A stretch of DNA of 64,000 bases, from NCBI RefSeq assembly GCF_002886185.1, contig NZ_KZ614146.1, positions 1,534,930-1,598,929 of the forward strand, given 5' to 3'. The translations under genes and the position numbers were made by a program. Position 1 is the first letter of the stretch, and every line of letters starts with the position of its first letter. This DNA comes from Salipaludibacillus neizhouensis (lineage in GTDB: Bacteria > Bacillota > Bacilli > Bacillales > Salisediminibacteriaceae). Below, one piece after another: positions 7,991 to 15,914 of the stretch. The notes under the pieces are model-generated. The model did not search any database and was not told the origin of the DNA. It saw only the letters and a list, made by a program, of their open reading frames with translations.

Positions 7991-9388
7991 TTGAAAAAAT
8001 TATTTACTGGACCAGTTTTATTATTGGTAACTGTTTTGTTTATTGTTGGATTGTTGGCAGCGTGTTCGTCAGATAACGACGAAGTCAATGGAAGTACTGA
8101 GAACAATGGAAATAATGAGGAAGATAACAATCAGAACAATGATTCCAATGATGGTGATGCCGCTGTCAGTGGAGATGGAGACATTTCAGGTGAACTTGAA
8201 ATTCAGTACTTTGTTGGTGGATATGGTGATTCATGGTGGAAGGAAGTCATTAGTGACTTTGAAGACCAATATCCAGATATCACAATTACGGAGCATGCGG
8301 GGCCAAACATCAACGATGAAATGAGATCTCGTTGGGTTTCTGACGATCCACCAGATGTTGTATACATTGATGGGGCAGGGTCTAGTGAAACTCAAATGGT
8401 TGAAGATGGTCAGCTTCTGGATTTAACCGATTGGATAAATGACGTGAAAGCAGAAAATGGCTCTCCTCTTTTAGACAATTTAATTGTAGAGCCAGCTAGA
8501 TATGATGGAGATATTTATAGTTTACCATTAGTATTTGACACTTGGGGTACATGGTATAACGAAACACAGTTTGAAGCAGAAGGCTACGAGGTTCCTACTG
8601 ATTTCGACAGCTATATGAGCACAATGGAAGCTATTCAAGAAAATGAAGGAATTGCGCCGTTTGCCACGACTGGGCAACACCCATACTACTTCCTTCGTGG
8701 GGCATTAACTCCAGCATTTGGTGCTGCAGGTGGCGATGAATTGCTAGCTGATATCGTTACTGGGGCAGAAGGAGTTTGGGAACGAGAAGAAGTTGTAGCT
8801 ACCATGGAAAAGGTTGCGCAAATGCAAGAAGCTGGATACATCTACGACGGCTTTGGTGCTTACAACCATACGCAATCTCAAATGAACTTCTTGCTCGGTG
8901 ATCATTCCTTTATTCCTGTAGGATTCTGGTTACCAAATGAAATGGCAAATGATGTTCCTGATGGATTTGAGTTTGGATTTATTCCAACACCAATGCAAGA
9001 TGCTGGTGAGCCATTTGCAATTGTTCCAGATTTACGTCCGCTAGCAATTGCAGAAAATGCAAGTAATCCGGAAGCGGCAAAAGCATTTGTAGAGTTCGTG
9101 TTTACTCAAGAGTATGCAACAGCATTTTCTGAGCACACTGGAGCAATCATGAATCTAATGGGTGTTGATTTGTCTGATAATGAAAATGTACCATCATACT
9201 TGATCGAAGCAAATGCAATGATTAATGATCCTGATCAAGTACAAATTTATCACAGACCTCACCCAATGAGCGCTGATTTAGAAACACCTATCGGCGACGC
9301 GTTGATTTCGTTGATGTTAGGTAATATGACAGTAGAAGAGTTTACTGAAGCGGCAGAAGATGCAACAGCAGACTACCGTGGTGAGTAA
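7991..9388 (+). CDS. Sugar ABC transporter substrate-binding lipoprotein (MurNAc/muropeptide candidate)
   Basis: A 465-residue extracellular solute-binding protein of family 1. It starts at a TTG (7991) preceded by AAAGGGGG. The signal peptide ends in the lipobox LLAAC (Cys25), so it is anchored to the outer face of the membrane. A long Asn/Asp/Glu-rich linker follows, as is common in salt-tolerant bacilli. It lies between murQ and two permease genes. The cluster lacks a PTS MurP, so the likely ligand is MurNAc or a GlcNAc-MurNAc saccharide. This is inference; the family as a whole binds many sugars. Confidence 0.85.
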   Translation: MKKLFTGPVLLLVTVLFIVGLLAACSSDNDEVNGSTENNGNNEEDNNQNNDSNDGDAAVSGDGDISGELEIQYFVGGYGDSWWKEVISDFEDQYPDITITEHAGPNINDEMRSRWVSDDPPDVVYIDGAGSSETQMVEDGQLLDLTDWINDVKAENGSPLLDNLIVEPARYDGDIYSLPLVFDTWGTWYNETQFEAEGYEVPTDFDSYMSTMEAIQENEGIAPFATTGQHPYYFLRGALTPAFGAAGGDELLADIVTGAEGVWEREEVVATMEKVAQMQEAGYIYDGFGAYNHTQSQMNFLLGDHSFIPVGFWLPNEMANDVPDGFEFGFIPTPMQDAGEPFAIVPDLRPLAIAENASNPEAAKAFVEFVFTQEYATAFSEHTGAIMNLMGVDLSDNENVPSYLIEANAMINDPDQVQIYHRPHPMSADLETPIGDALISLMLGNMTVEEFTEAAEDATADYRGE

Positions 9389-9423
9389 TTAGTGAGTAGA
9401 AGAATGATAGGCTAAAAAATTGT

Positions 9424-9470
9424 ATGGGATGTAAAGGCAAAGTGACGTCTTTGCATTCCATTTTCTATTT
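9424..9470 (+). terminator. Terminator or attenuator after the binding protein gene
   Basis: TGGGATGTAAAG and CTTTGCATTCCA pair (two G-U wobbles) and are followed by TTTTCTATTTATTTT. Its position before the permeases suggests partial termination, so the binding protein would be made in excess. Confidence 0.7.
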
Positions 9471-9610
9471 ATTTTAATTAAAGACTCGTTTTATAAAAAA
9501 CTTCATTTTTTCATGCCCTCGTACTATATTATTTTATAATGTTAGATCTTAAATATGTAAGTTAAAGAGTAGTGAAACAAGACGACATACATAAGGAAGG
9601 AGTGATTCAA

Positions 9611-10504
9611 TTGGTACAAACGAAGAAACAAAAATACTTATTTTTGGCGTTTTGCTTAGTACCTACATTTCTATTATTTTCAATATTCACGCTATATCCT
9701 TTGTTTAGTGGTTTATATTATTCCTTTTTCGACTGGTCGGGATCGGCTGCGAGTATGGAATTTATCGGATGGGGTAACTATGTAAGGATTTTTAATGATT
9801 CTATAATTCCGCGAACAATCATGCATGATTACTTTCTTGTTGTAACGAAGGTGTTTGGAATCATGATCTTGGCAACATTTTTTGCGGTTGCTATTATGCA
9901 ATTGAAGATAAAAGAGGCTCCTTTTTATCGAATCATCTTTTTCTTCCCGAACATTATGTCTGTGGTTGTTATCGGGATACTATGGACGTTTATTTATAAC
10001 CCTAGTATGGGCCTTGTAAACTCAGGCTTAGAATTTTTAGGTTTGGGTAGCTTGACTCGTCCTTGGCTTGGAAGCGAAACCTGGGCGTTACCGTCAATCG
10101 TTTTACCGTCTATTTGGGCAGGAATTGGACTTTTTATGCTTATGCTCATGGGGGGGATTGGTACGATTTCCAAAAGTTATTACGAAGCAGCGGAGCTTGA
10201 TGGTGCTAACGAATGGCAACAATTTTGGAAAGTAACCTTACCACTGATCTGGCCACAAATAAAAGTTTCCATCCTCTATATCGTTATTACGACATTGAAT
10301 GGATCTTTCATTATTGTTCAGGTTATGACAGGTGGTGGGCCGAATAACTCGACTCACGTGATGGGTTCGTATTTGTATCAACAAGCGTTTGTACAGTATA
10401 ACTTCGGTTATGGGGCAGCGATTGGTGTCATGATATTGGTGCTTTCATTAATAACTATTTTCATATTACAAATATTTTTGCGTAGAGATAAAGTTCAATA
10501 TTAG
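9611..10504 (+). CDS. Sugar ABC transporter permease (MalF/UgpA type)
   Basis: A 297-residue inner-membrane permease with about six helices and the cytoplasmic EAA loop EAAELDGANEWQQFWKVTLPL, which docks the ATPase. I chose TTG 9611 because GGAAGGAG lies just before it; the frame stays open back to GTG 9572. It is the first of two permeases in the mur cluster. There is no ATPase gene in the cluster, so a shared MsmX-type ATPase from elsewhere in the genome probably powers the importer, as is known for several Bacillus sugar importers. Confidence 0.88.
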   Translation: MVQTKKQKYLFLAFCLVPTFLLFSIFTLYPLFSGLYYSFFDWSGSAASMEFIGWGNYVRIFNDSIIPRTIMHDYFLVVTKVFGIMILATFFAVAIMQLKIKEAPFYRIIFFFPNIMSVVVIGILWTFIYNPSMGLVNSGLEFLGLGSLTRPWLGSETWALPSIVLPSIWAGIGLFMLMLMGGIGTISKSYYEAAELDGANEWQQFWKVTLPLIWPQIKVSILYIVITTLNGSFIIVQVMTGGGPNNSTHVMGSYLYQQAFVQYNFGYGAAIGVMILVLSLITIFILQIFLRRDKVQY

Positions 10505-10582
10505 GATCAGGATCCTGGCTTTATATAGAGAGACTTCCTCTTAGAGTGAATGATTATATTTTTTAATAAAGGAGGGAATAAA

Positions 10583-11482
10583 GTGAAACAAGAAACGAAT
10601 ACTCGTAATCGTAATATAATGTCACGTAAAGGGACAGTGAAACGACAAACAACTGGTCATATAATGTCACGTGTAGGAATACGACTACCGCTCATTCTAT
10701 GGTCACTTGCTGTATTGTATCCAATCATATGGATGATCATAGGTTCCTTCAAATCCAATGCAGAGATTTATGCTAATCCTTGGGGAATACCTGAGTCGTT
10801 TAATTTTCAGAATTTCATAGATGCGTGGCAAAATTATAATATAGGTGTGAGTTTGTTTAATAGTTTGATCGTAACGGTCCTAGGATCATTACTAACGTTA
10901 GTTTTAGCTGTACCGACTGCCTACGCCTTAGAGCGGATGGTATTTCGAGGGAGTACATTGTTATTTAACTTGTATATTTCTGCAATGATGATTCCCATGG
11001 TGCTTGGTTGGATTCCATTATTTTTCCTTTTAATGAATTTTAATATGTTAGATAATATATATGGGCTTACTGTTGTTTACGCTGTTTCACAATTGCCATT
11101 TAGTATTTTTGTTTTAACGACATTTATGAGTTCTATTCCAAAAGAATTAGAGGAGTCAGCGGCCATTGATGGGATGTCACCGTATGGAGTGTTGTTGAAA
11201 ATTATTACCCCACTAGCCACGTCTGGTATTATTACAGTGACGATTATGAACGCAATCCAATTTTGGAATGAGTATTTCATGGCACTAATCTTTTTGCAAT
11301 CAAGAGAGAACTATACGTTAGGGTTAGCGATTGATTTTATAAGTAATGAAGCAGAATATACGAATGCATGGGGAACCTTATTTGCAAGTTTGACTATTGC
11401 GATGATCCCTGTAATTATTTTGTATGCGATTTTCCAACGCCGTATTTCAAAAGGAATGACCGAGGGTGCTATAAAAGGATAA
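10583..11482 (+). CDS. Sugar ABC transporter permease (MalG/UgpE type)
   Basis: A 299-residue permease with an N-terminal cytoplasmic tail, about six helices and the EAA loop EESAAIDGMSPYGVLLKIITPL. The start is GTG 10583, with AAAGGAGGG eight bases before it; an in-frame ATG at 10550 lacks a site. It forms the heterodimeric channel with the preceding permease. The gap of 78 bp between them holds no clear terminator. The next gene, the MurR-type regulator, follows within about 60 bp, so all are probably one transcript. Confidence 0.88.
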   Translation: MKQETNTRNRNIMSRKGTVKRQTTGHIMSRVGIRLPLILWSLAVLYPIIWMIIGSFKSNAEIYANPWGIPESFNFQNFIDAWQNYNIGVSLFNSLIVTVLGSLLTLVLAVPTAYALERMVFRGSTLLFNLYISAMMIPMVLGWIPLFFLLMNFNMLDNIYGLTVVYAVSQLPFSIFVLTTFMSSIPKELEESAAIDGMSPYGVLLKIITPLATSGIITVTIMNAIQFWNEYFMALIFLQSRENYTLGLAIDFISNEAEYTNAWGTLFASLTIAMIPVIILYAIFQRRISKGMTEGAIKG

Positions 11483-11544
11483 AAACGTGAGTGAGAGGGT
11501 GAAGTTAATTGAAGGGAACTAATTCTCTCTCTGGGGGACTTATT

Positions 11545-12381
11545 ATGCTTAATGAAATAAAAAGTAAGTTACCCCCTTCTGAGAAAAAGATTGCTGAATT
11601 TATTTTAGCAGAACCACATGAAGCGATACATTGTACTGCTGCAAAACTAGGGGAATTAAGTTTAACGAGTAGTGCAGCTGTCATCAGATTGTGCAAATCG
11701 CTTGGATTGAAAGGGTTTCAAGATTTAAAGCTCCGGATATCGGGTGATTTACAAAAATCACCCGATATTAAGTATAGTAATATCGAACCGGGAGAATCTC
11801 AACAAGCAATTGTTGAAAAGGTAACCAACAATGGTTTGCAAGCGATCAAAGAAACAACAGAACTTGTTAATTTTGAATCTCTGAGTGCAGCGGTGGATGC
11901 TTTACAAAATGCTAATAAAATTCACTTTTTTGGCGTGGGAGCTTCAGGAATCATTGCCCAAGATGCCCATCAAAAGTTTTTGCGAATGAATAAAGCTGTT
12001 TCTTCTTTTACTGATATTCATAATGCGGCCATGTATATCGCCAATGTGGATAAAAATGATGTCGTGTTTGGTATTTCATTCTCAGGCGAAACCTATGAAA
12101 CGATAAAAATCATGGAGCTTGCTAAGAAAAAAGGGGCCACGACTATAAGCCTAACTCGTTATGGTAACTCTTCGGTCGCAGTGAATGCCGATATACAATT
12201 GTTTATCTCCGCCTCACGAGAGGTCCCAGCGCCATTTCGTAGTGGGGCGACGTCTTCTAGACTTGCTCAATTACATATGATTGATATCTTGTTCGTCAGT
12301 GTTGTAACGGATCAATACGACATCGCTTCCGATTACCTAAAAGAAATTACAAAGGCGATGGATTTTCTGAAGAACAGGTAG
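11545..12381 (+). CDS. murR: MurR/RpiR-family transcriptional regulator
   Basis: A 278-residue regulator with an N-terminal RpiR helix-turn-helix (PSEKKIAEFIL, then LTSSAAVIRLCKSLGLKGFQDLK) and a C-terminal SIS sugar-phosphate domain (FFGVGASGIIAQDAHQKF, GISFSGETYETI). RpiR proteins in such clusters sense MurNAc-6-phosphate or GlcNAc-6-phosphate. ATG 11545 (MLNEIKSKLPPSEKK) matches the usual family start and has GGGGG before it. TTG 11509 with GAGAGGGTGA is a possible alternative that adds 12 residues. Its target may be the palindrome over the -35 box at 5951-5965. Confidence 0.85.
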   Translation: MLNEIKSKLPPSEKKIAEFILAEPHEAIHCTAAKLGELSLTSSAAVIRLCKSLGLKGFQDLKLRISGDLQKSPDIKYSNIEPGESQQAIVEKVTNNGLQAIKETTELVNFESLSAAVDALQNANKIHFFGVGASGIIAQDAHQKFLRMNKAVSSFTDIHNAAMYIANVDKNDVVFGISFSGETYETIKIMELAKKKGATTISLTRYGNSSVAVNADIQLFISASREVPAPFRSGATSSRLAQLHMIDILFVSVVTDQYDIASDYLKEITKAMDFLKNR

Positions 12382-12547
12382 GAAGTGGAAACGGACAGTT
12401 TCAAGGGTTATAAACGAGAGAAGTAACAATATTACTAGAGCGAGTTCAAGAAGTAATCGGCAATGGCTTCACAAGCTGCACGTCGGGTATGAAAAAACCT
12501 TCATAAAAGCCTTTAAATTACTGCAGCTGCTTCCCTCATTGCTTCAA

Positions 12548-12582
12548 GAATGTTCAAATGTAACCTTTTTGAACATCCTCTA
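12548..12582 (+). repeat. Short hairpin repeat, inverted partner of 14383-14417
   Basis: This 35-nt unit starts GAATGTTCAAATG and ends TTTTTGAACATCCTCTA. It is itself palindromic (GTTCAAA / TTTGAAC) and matches the reverse complement of 14383-14417 at 34 of 35 positions or nearly so. The two units flank namZ. Confidence 0.7.
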
Positions 12583-12600
12583 CTAGAGAGAATATAGTGG

Positions 12601-12640
12601 AAAGAGCCTACTGTTTTAAATAACAGTAGGCTCTTTTCTT
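12601..12640 (+). terminator. Strong intrinsic terminator after murR
   Basis: AAAGAGCCTACTGTT and AACAGTAGGCTCTTT form a perfect stem around a short loop, followed by TTTTCTT. It ends the importer/regulator transcript. The remaining bases to 12900 hold no gene that I can recognise. Confidence 0.88.
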
Positions 12641-13008
12641 AAAAGATAATTGGCTGTTACCTACACGCAATTGATCTGTGCTACTTGGGCGATAGAAGCT
12701 GGACCTGTAACTCCTTACTTAATGTTTTAAAAGCGTAAATCACATACACAATGATAAGACCTTTAAATTATACACTTTATTTCCATTTTTAACATCCCAA
12801 ATACTTACACATAATTTAGTTTTTGATATATTCAGACTATTTAATGGTATTGGACTATACAACTAGTGTTACAGATGATAAATTTAACTTGTAAAATAAA
12901 ATTTCAAAAAAATTGTTTTTTATTGAAATGGGAGGGAGTTGGTTTATTACACAAATATGTCACTTATTTACAGATGTTTTTAGGTGCTATAATCAAAAGG
13001 AGGTTAAC

Positions 13009-14337
13009 ATGAATAAAAAGTTATTAGTTATTCTGTCCATCGTATTACTGATGTCATTCGTTACGACTGCTTTTGCTGGTCAACCTCAGAGTAATAAAGG
13101 AAACAAAGGTGATGATTTTTCACTTGGGATTGATATTTTACTAGAAGATCAAATAGATTTAATAAGCGGAAAAAAAGTAGGTCTTGTTACGAACCCAACA
13201 GGAGTAGATCAAGAATTAAACAGCATAGTTGATCTTCTTTTTGAACATCCGGAAGTTGATTTAACAGCATTATATGGACCTGAACACGGAGTTCGGGGAG
13301 ATGCTCAAGCGGGTGACTATGTGAAATTTTACATTGATGACCGCACTGACCTTCCGGTGTATAGTTTGTATGGGGAAACAAGGAAACCAACAGCAGATAT
13401 GCTAGAAGATGTGGAGGTTCTCTTATTTGATATTCAAGATGTAGGGACCAGGTTCTACACTTACATTTATACTATGGCCTATGTTATGGAAGCTGCTGAA
13501 GAAAATGATATTCCGGTTGTAGTGCTTGATCGTCCTAACCCTATCGGGGGCGATAAAGTAGAGGGACCAGTCCTAGATCCAGAATTTGAGTCCTTTGTAG
13601 GTATGTATCCGATTCCATTACGTCATGGTATGACGGTAGGAGAATTAGCTTATTTATTTAATGATGAATTTGGGATTGGCGCAGATTTGACGGTCGTGAA
13701 AATGGATGGCTGGGAGCGTTGGATGCACTATGATGATTTACCGCTTCATTGGGTTCCTCAATCACCAAACATGCCAACATTAGATACAGCGCTCGTTTAC
13801 CCAGGTGCAGCATTGATAGAAGGAACGAATGCTTCCGAAGGCCGAGGAACGACTAGGCCATTCGAGTTGATTGGCGCACCATACATGGACTCAACTGAGT
13901 TAGCGGCTACATTAAATGAACTTAGTTTATCGGGTGTAACATTCCGTGCCGCTTCATTCACTCCAGCTTTTTCTAAGCATGCGGGTGAACTAACGAATGG
14001 GGTTCAAATTCATATTGATGATCGCGATCAGTTTAAGCCCGTTGAAACCGGATTGCATATCTTAGCAACTTTGCAAGATTTATATCCAGACGACTTTGAA
14101 TTTACAAACCCATGGGGGAGCTTCTTCTTTGATAATTTAATCGGAAATGGTGAAACTCGTCAAAGTATCTTAGATGGTGAACCTGTAGAAGAAATCATTA
14201 ATTCTTGGCAGTCTAGTTTAGATGATTTTAAAGATCTAAGACAAGGTTATATTCTTTACGAAGAACACAATAAAGGCAGATCACCAGGTAGTAAAAGTCA
14301 CCCAGGACAAGGAGATAACCCACCAAGCAACAATTAA
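13009..14337 (+). CDS. namZ: Secreted exo-beta-N-acetylmuramidase NamZ (YbbC, DUF1343)
   Basis: A 442-residue exported enzyme of the DUF1343 family. B. subtilis NamZ (YbbC) removes terminal MurNAc from glycan fragments. The signal peptide runs to TTAFA at about residue 24. Family blocks are clear: VGLVTNPTG, YGPEHGVRGDAQAG, DVGTRFYTYIYTM, DRPNPIGG, WVPQSPNMPT and EGTNASEGRGTTRPFE. The start ATG 13009 has AAAGGAGG directly upstream; a longer reading from 12913 is unlikely. It has its own untranslated leader after the murR terminator. The C-terminus (GRSPGSKSHPGQGDNPPS) is low-complexity. Confidence 0.93.
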   Translation: MNKKLLVILSIVLLMSFVTTAFAGQPQSNKGNKGDDFSLGIDILLEDQIDLISGKKVGLVTNPTGVDQELNSIVDLLFEHPEVDLTALYGPEHGVRGDAQAGDYVKFYIDDRTDLPVYSLYGETRKPTADMLEDVEVLLFDIQDVGTRFYTYIYTMAYVMEAAEENDIPVVVLDRPNPIGGDKVEGPVLDPEFESFVGMYPIPLRHGMTVGELAYLFNDEFGIGADLTVVKMDGWERWMHYDDLPLHWVPQSPNMPTLDTALVYPGAALIEGTNASEGRGTTRPFELIGAPYMDSTELAATLNELSLSGVTFRAASFTPAFSKHAGELTNGVQIHIDDRDQFKPVETGLHILATLQDLYPDDFEFTNPWGSFFFDNLIGNGETRQSILDGEPVEEIINSWQSSLDDFKDLRQGYILYEEHNKGRSPGSKSHPGQGDNPPSNN

Positions 14338-14382
14338 GGGGCAATTGAGTGAAAAATATTAAATAATTTCTGATTTTGTTTA

Positions 14383-14417
14383 TAGAGGATGTTCAAAAAG
14401 GCAACATTTGAACATTC
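14383..14417 (-). repeat. Short hairpin repeat, inverted partner of 12548-12582
   Basis: It begins TAGAGGATGTTC and ends TTTGAACATTC, the reverse complement of the unit upstream of namZ. It may act as a weak terminator after namZ. Confidence 0.7.
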
Positions 14418-14509
14418 TCTTATAGAGTGAGCGTCCTGTTGATTTAAAAGATAGTCCCCATATATCAATCAGGAGGTCTCTTATTAAACTAATGAAGGAG
14501 GAGGAATAT

Positions 14510-15877
14510 ATGTTTACGTTAGGAAAAGCCGTTTTCTGCTTATTATGTATGACGCTTGTCGTTTCCTTTTCGCTCCCGCAGCAGCTTTCTCATGCTGAGG
14601 AATCCGTTCAATTACCTATAGAACGAGAACATTTGGAAGATACAATACCTAGTTTCTTCTCCTCTCACGCCACCCCGCCCGAATGGGCAGAAGCATGGGA
14701 GAGAGCAGGGAAACCAAAAAATACATTAAGTGAAGGGAATGCTCAAAAAGTTCAAATGTTGCCAACTTATTTAGATGAGATCGATGATGTCATTCAATCT
14801 GGTATGGAGGAAGACATGTACCCTGGTGCAGTAGCATTAGTAGTTAAAGAAGGTACTATTGTCAAACATGAAGCTTATGGGGATGCCCTAAAATATGCGA
14901 GTACCAGTGAGTTACTTCCTTTGGAAAAACGATTGGCTACCAAGAAGGATACGATCTATGATATGGCTTCAATAACGAAAATTTTCACCTCAATTGCTAG
15001 TTTGCAGTTATTAGAAAAAGGATTAATCGAGTTAGATGAACCAGTGACAAGCTATATACCAGAATTAAACGATGATAGTATAACAGTCCGACACTTGTTG
15101 ACCCATACGTCAGGACTACCGCCATGGTTACCTATATACACATATGAAACGATAGAGGAACGAATACAAACGGTTTATGAAGCCGAAACAGTTAATGAGC
15201 CTGGAACGACTTATGGCTATAGTGATCTAAACCTAATAGTATTAGGGAAAATTGTCGAAACGGTATCGGGAGAATCATTGGATGAATATATTTTCAACAG
15301 CATTACGGATCCGCTTGGTATGAACGATACAATGTTTAATCCATCGTCTGACATACAGTCCAGAATAGCTGCTACGGAGCCACAACCATATTTAGACCGT
15401 GGAATGGTATGGGGATCGGTTCATGATGAGAATGCTTTTTCTCTAGATGGGGTAGCAGGTCATGCTGGTATCTTTAGTACTGCAAAAGACATTGCGATCC
15501 TATCACAAACCATCTTAAACGGAGGGAAGTACGAGCAAACTCGAATATTAAAGACAGATACAGTATCTGAAATGCTCACTAATCAAATCACAAATGAATC
15601 TAGCCTTGCTCAAGGATTAGGTTGGCATTTAGATCGGAGTTGGTTCATGGGTGCTATGTCATCTCCAGTTACGGCCGGTCATACAGGATTTACTGGAACT
15701 TCATTCGTGATTGATCCGGAACGAGAGGCTATCGTCATCTTGCTAACAAATAGGGTTCATCCGACACGAACAGCAGGTTCCATTAATCCATGGAGGCAAG
15801 AGGTTGTTGACAAAGTAGTCAATGCTATTGATCAACATCCAAACACTAATGGGCGGAATAGTGAAAATGAAAAGTAA
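14510..15877 (+). CDS. amiE: Secreted N-acetylmuramyl-L-alanine amidase AmiE (beta-lactamase fold)
   Basis: A 455-residue exported serine hydrolase with the class C beta-lactamase/PBP fold. The signal peptide ends near QLSHAEE. The catalytic SxxK is SITK (in DMASITKIF), the YxN-like motif is YSDLN, and HTGFTG near the end stands for the KTG triad. B. subtilis AmiE (YbbE) sits in the same gene order and strips peptides from MurNAc. The start ATG 14510 is chosen because GGAGGAGG precedes it at the right distance; ATG 14492 lies upstream of that site. Confidence 0.88.
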   Translation: MFTLGKAVFCLLCMTLVVSFSLPQQLSHAEESVQLPIEREHLEDTIPSFFSSHATPPEWAEAWERAGKPKNTLSEGNAQKVQMLPTYLDEIDDVIQSGMEEDMYPGAVALVVKEGTIVKHEAYGDALKYASTSELLPLEKRLATKKDTIYDMASITKIFTSIASLQLLEKGLIELDEPVTSYIPELNDDSITVRHLLTHTSGLPPWLPIYTYETIEERIQTVYEAETVNEPGTTYGYSDLNLIVLGKIVETVSGESLDEYIFNSITDPLGMNDTMFNPSSDIQSRIAATEPQPYLDRGMVWGSVHDENAFSLDGVAGHAGIFSTAKDIAILSQTILNGGKYEQTRILKTDTVSEMLTNQITNESSLAQGLGWHLDRSWFMGAMSSPVTAGHTGFTGTSFVIDPEREAIVILLTNRVHPTRTAGSINPWRQEVVDKVVNAIDQHPNTNGRNSENEK

Positions 15878-15914
15878 CAGCTACTTATTGAGTGATAATA
15901 GAAGGGAGAGTATT

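Noticed and set aside
12640-12720. Further copy of repeat family 2 (AATTGGCTGTTACCTACACGC)
   Set aside because: Only about 20 bases resemble the head of the element and no tail or inner hairpin follows, so the match may be chance.
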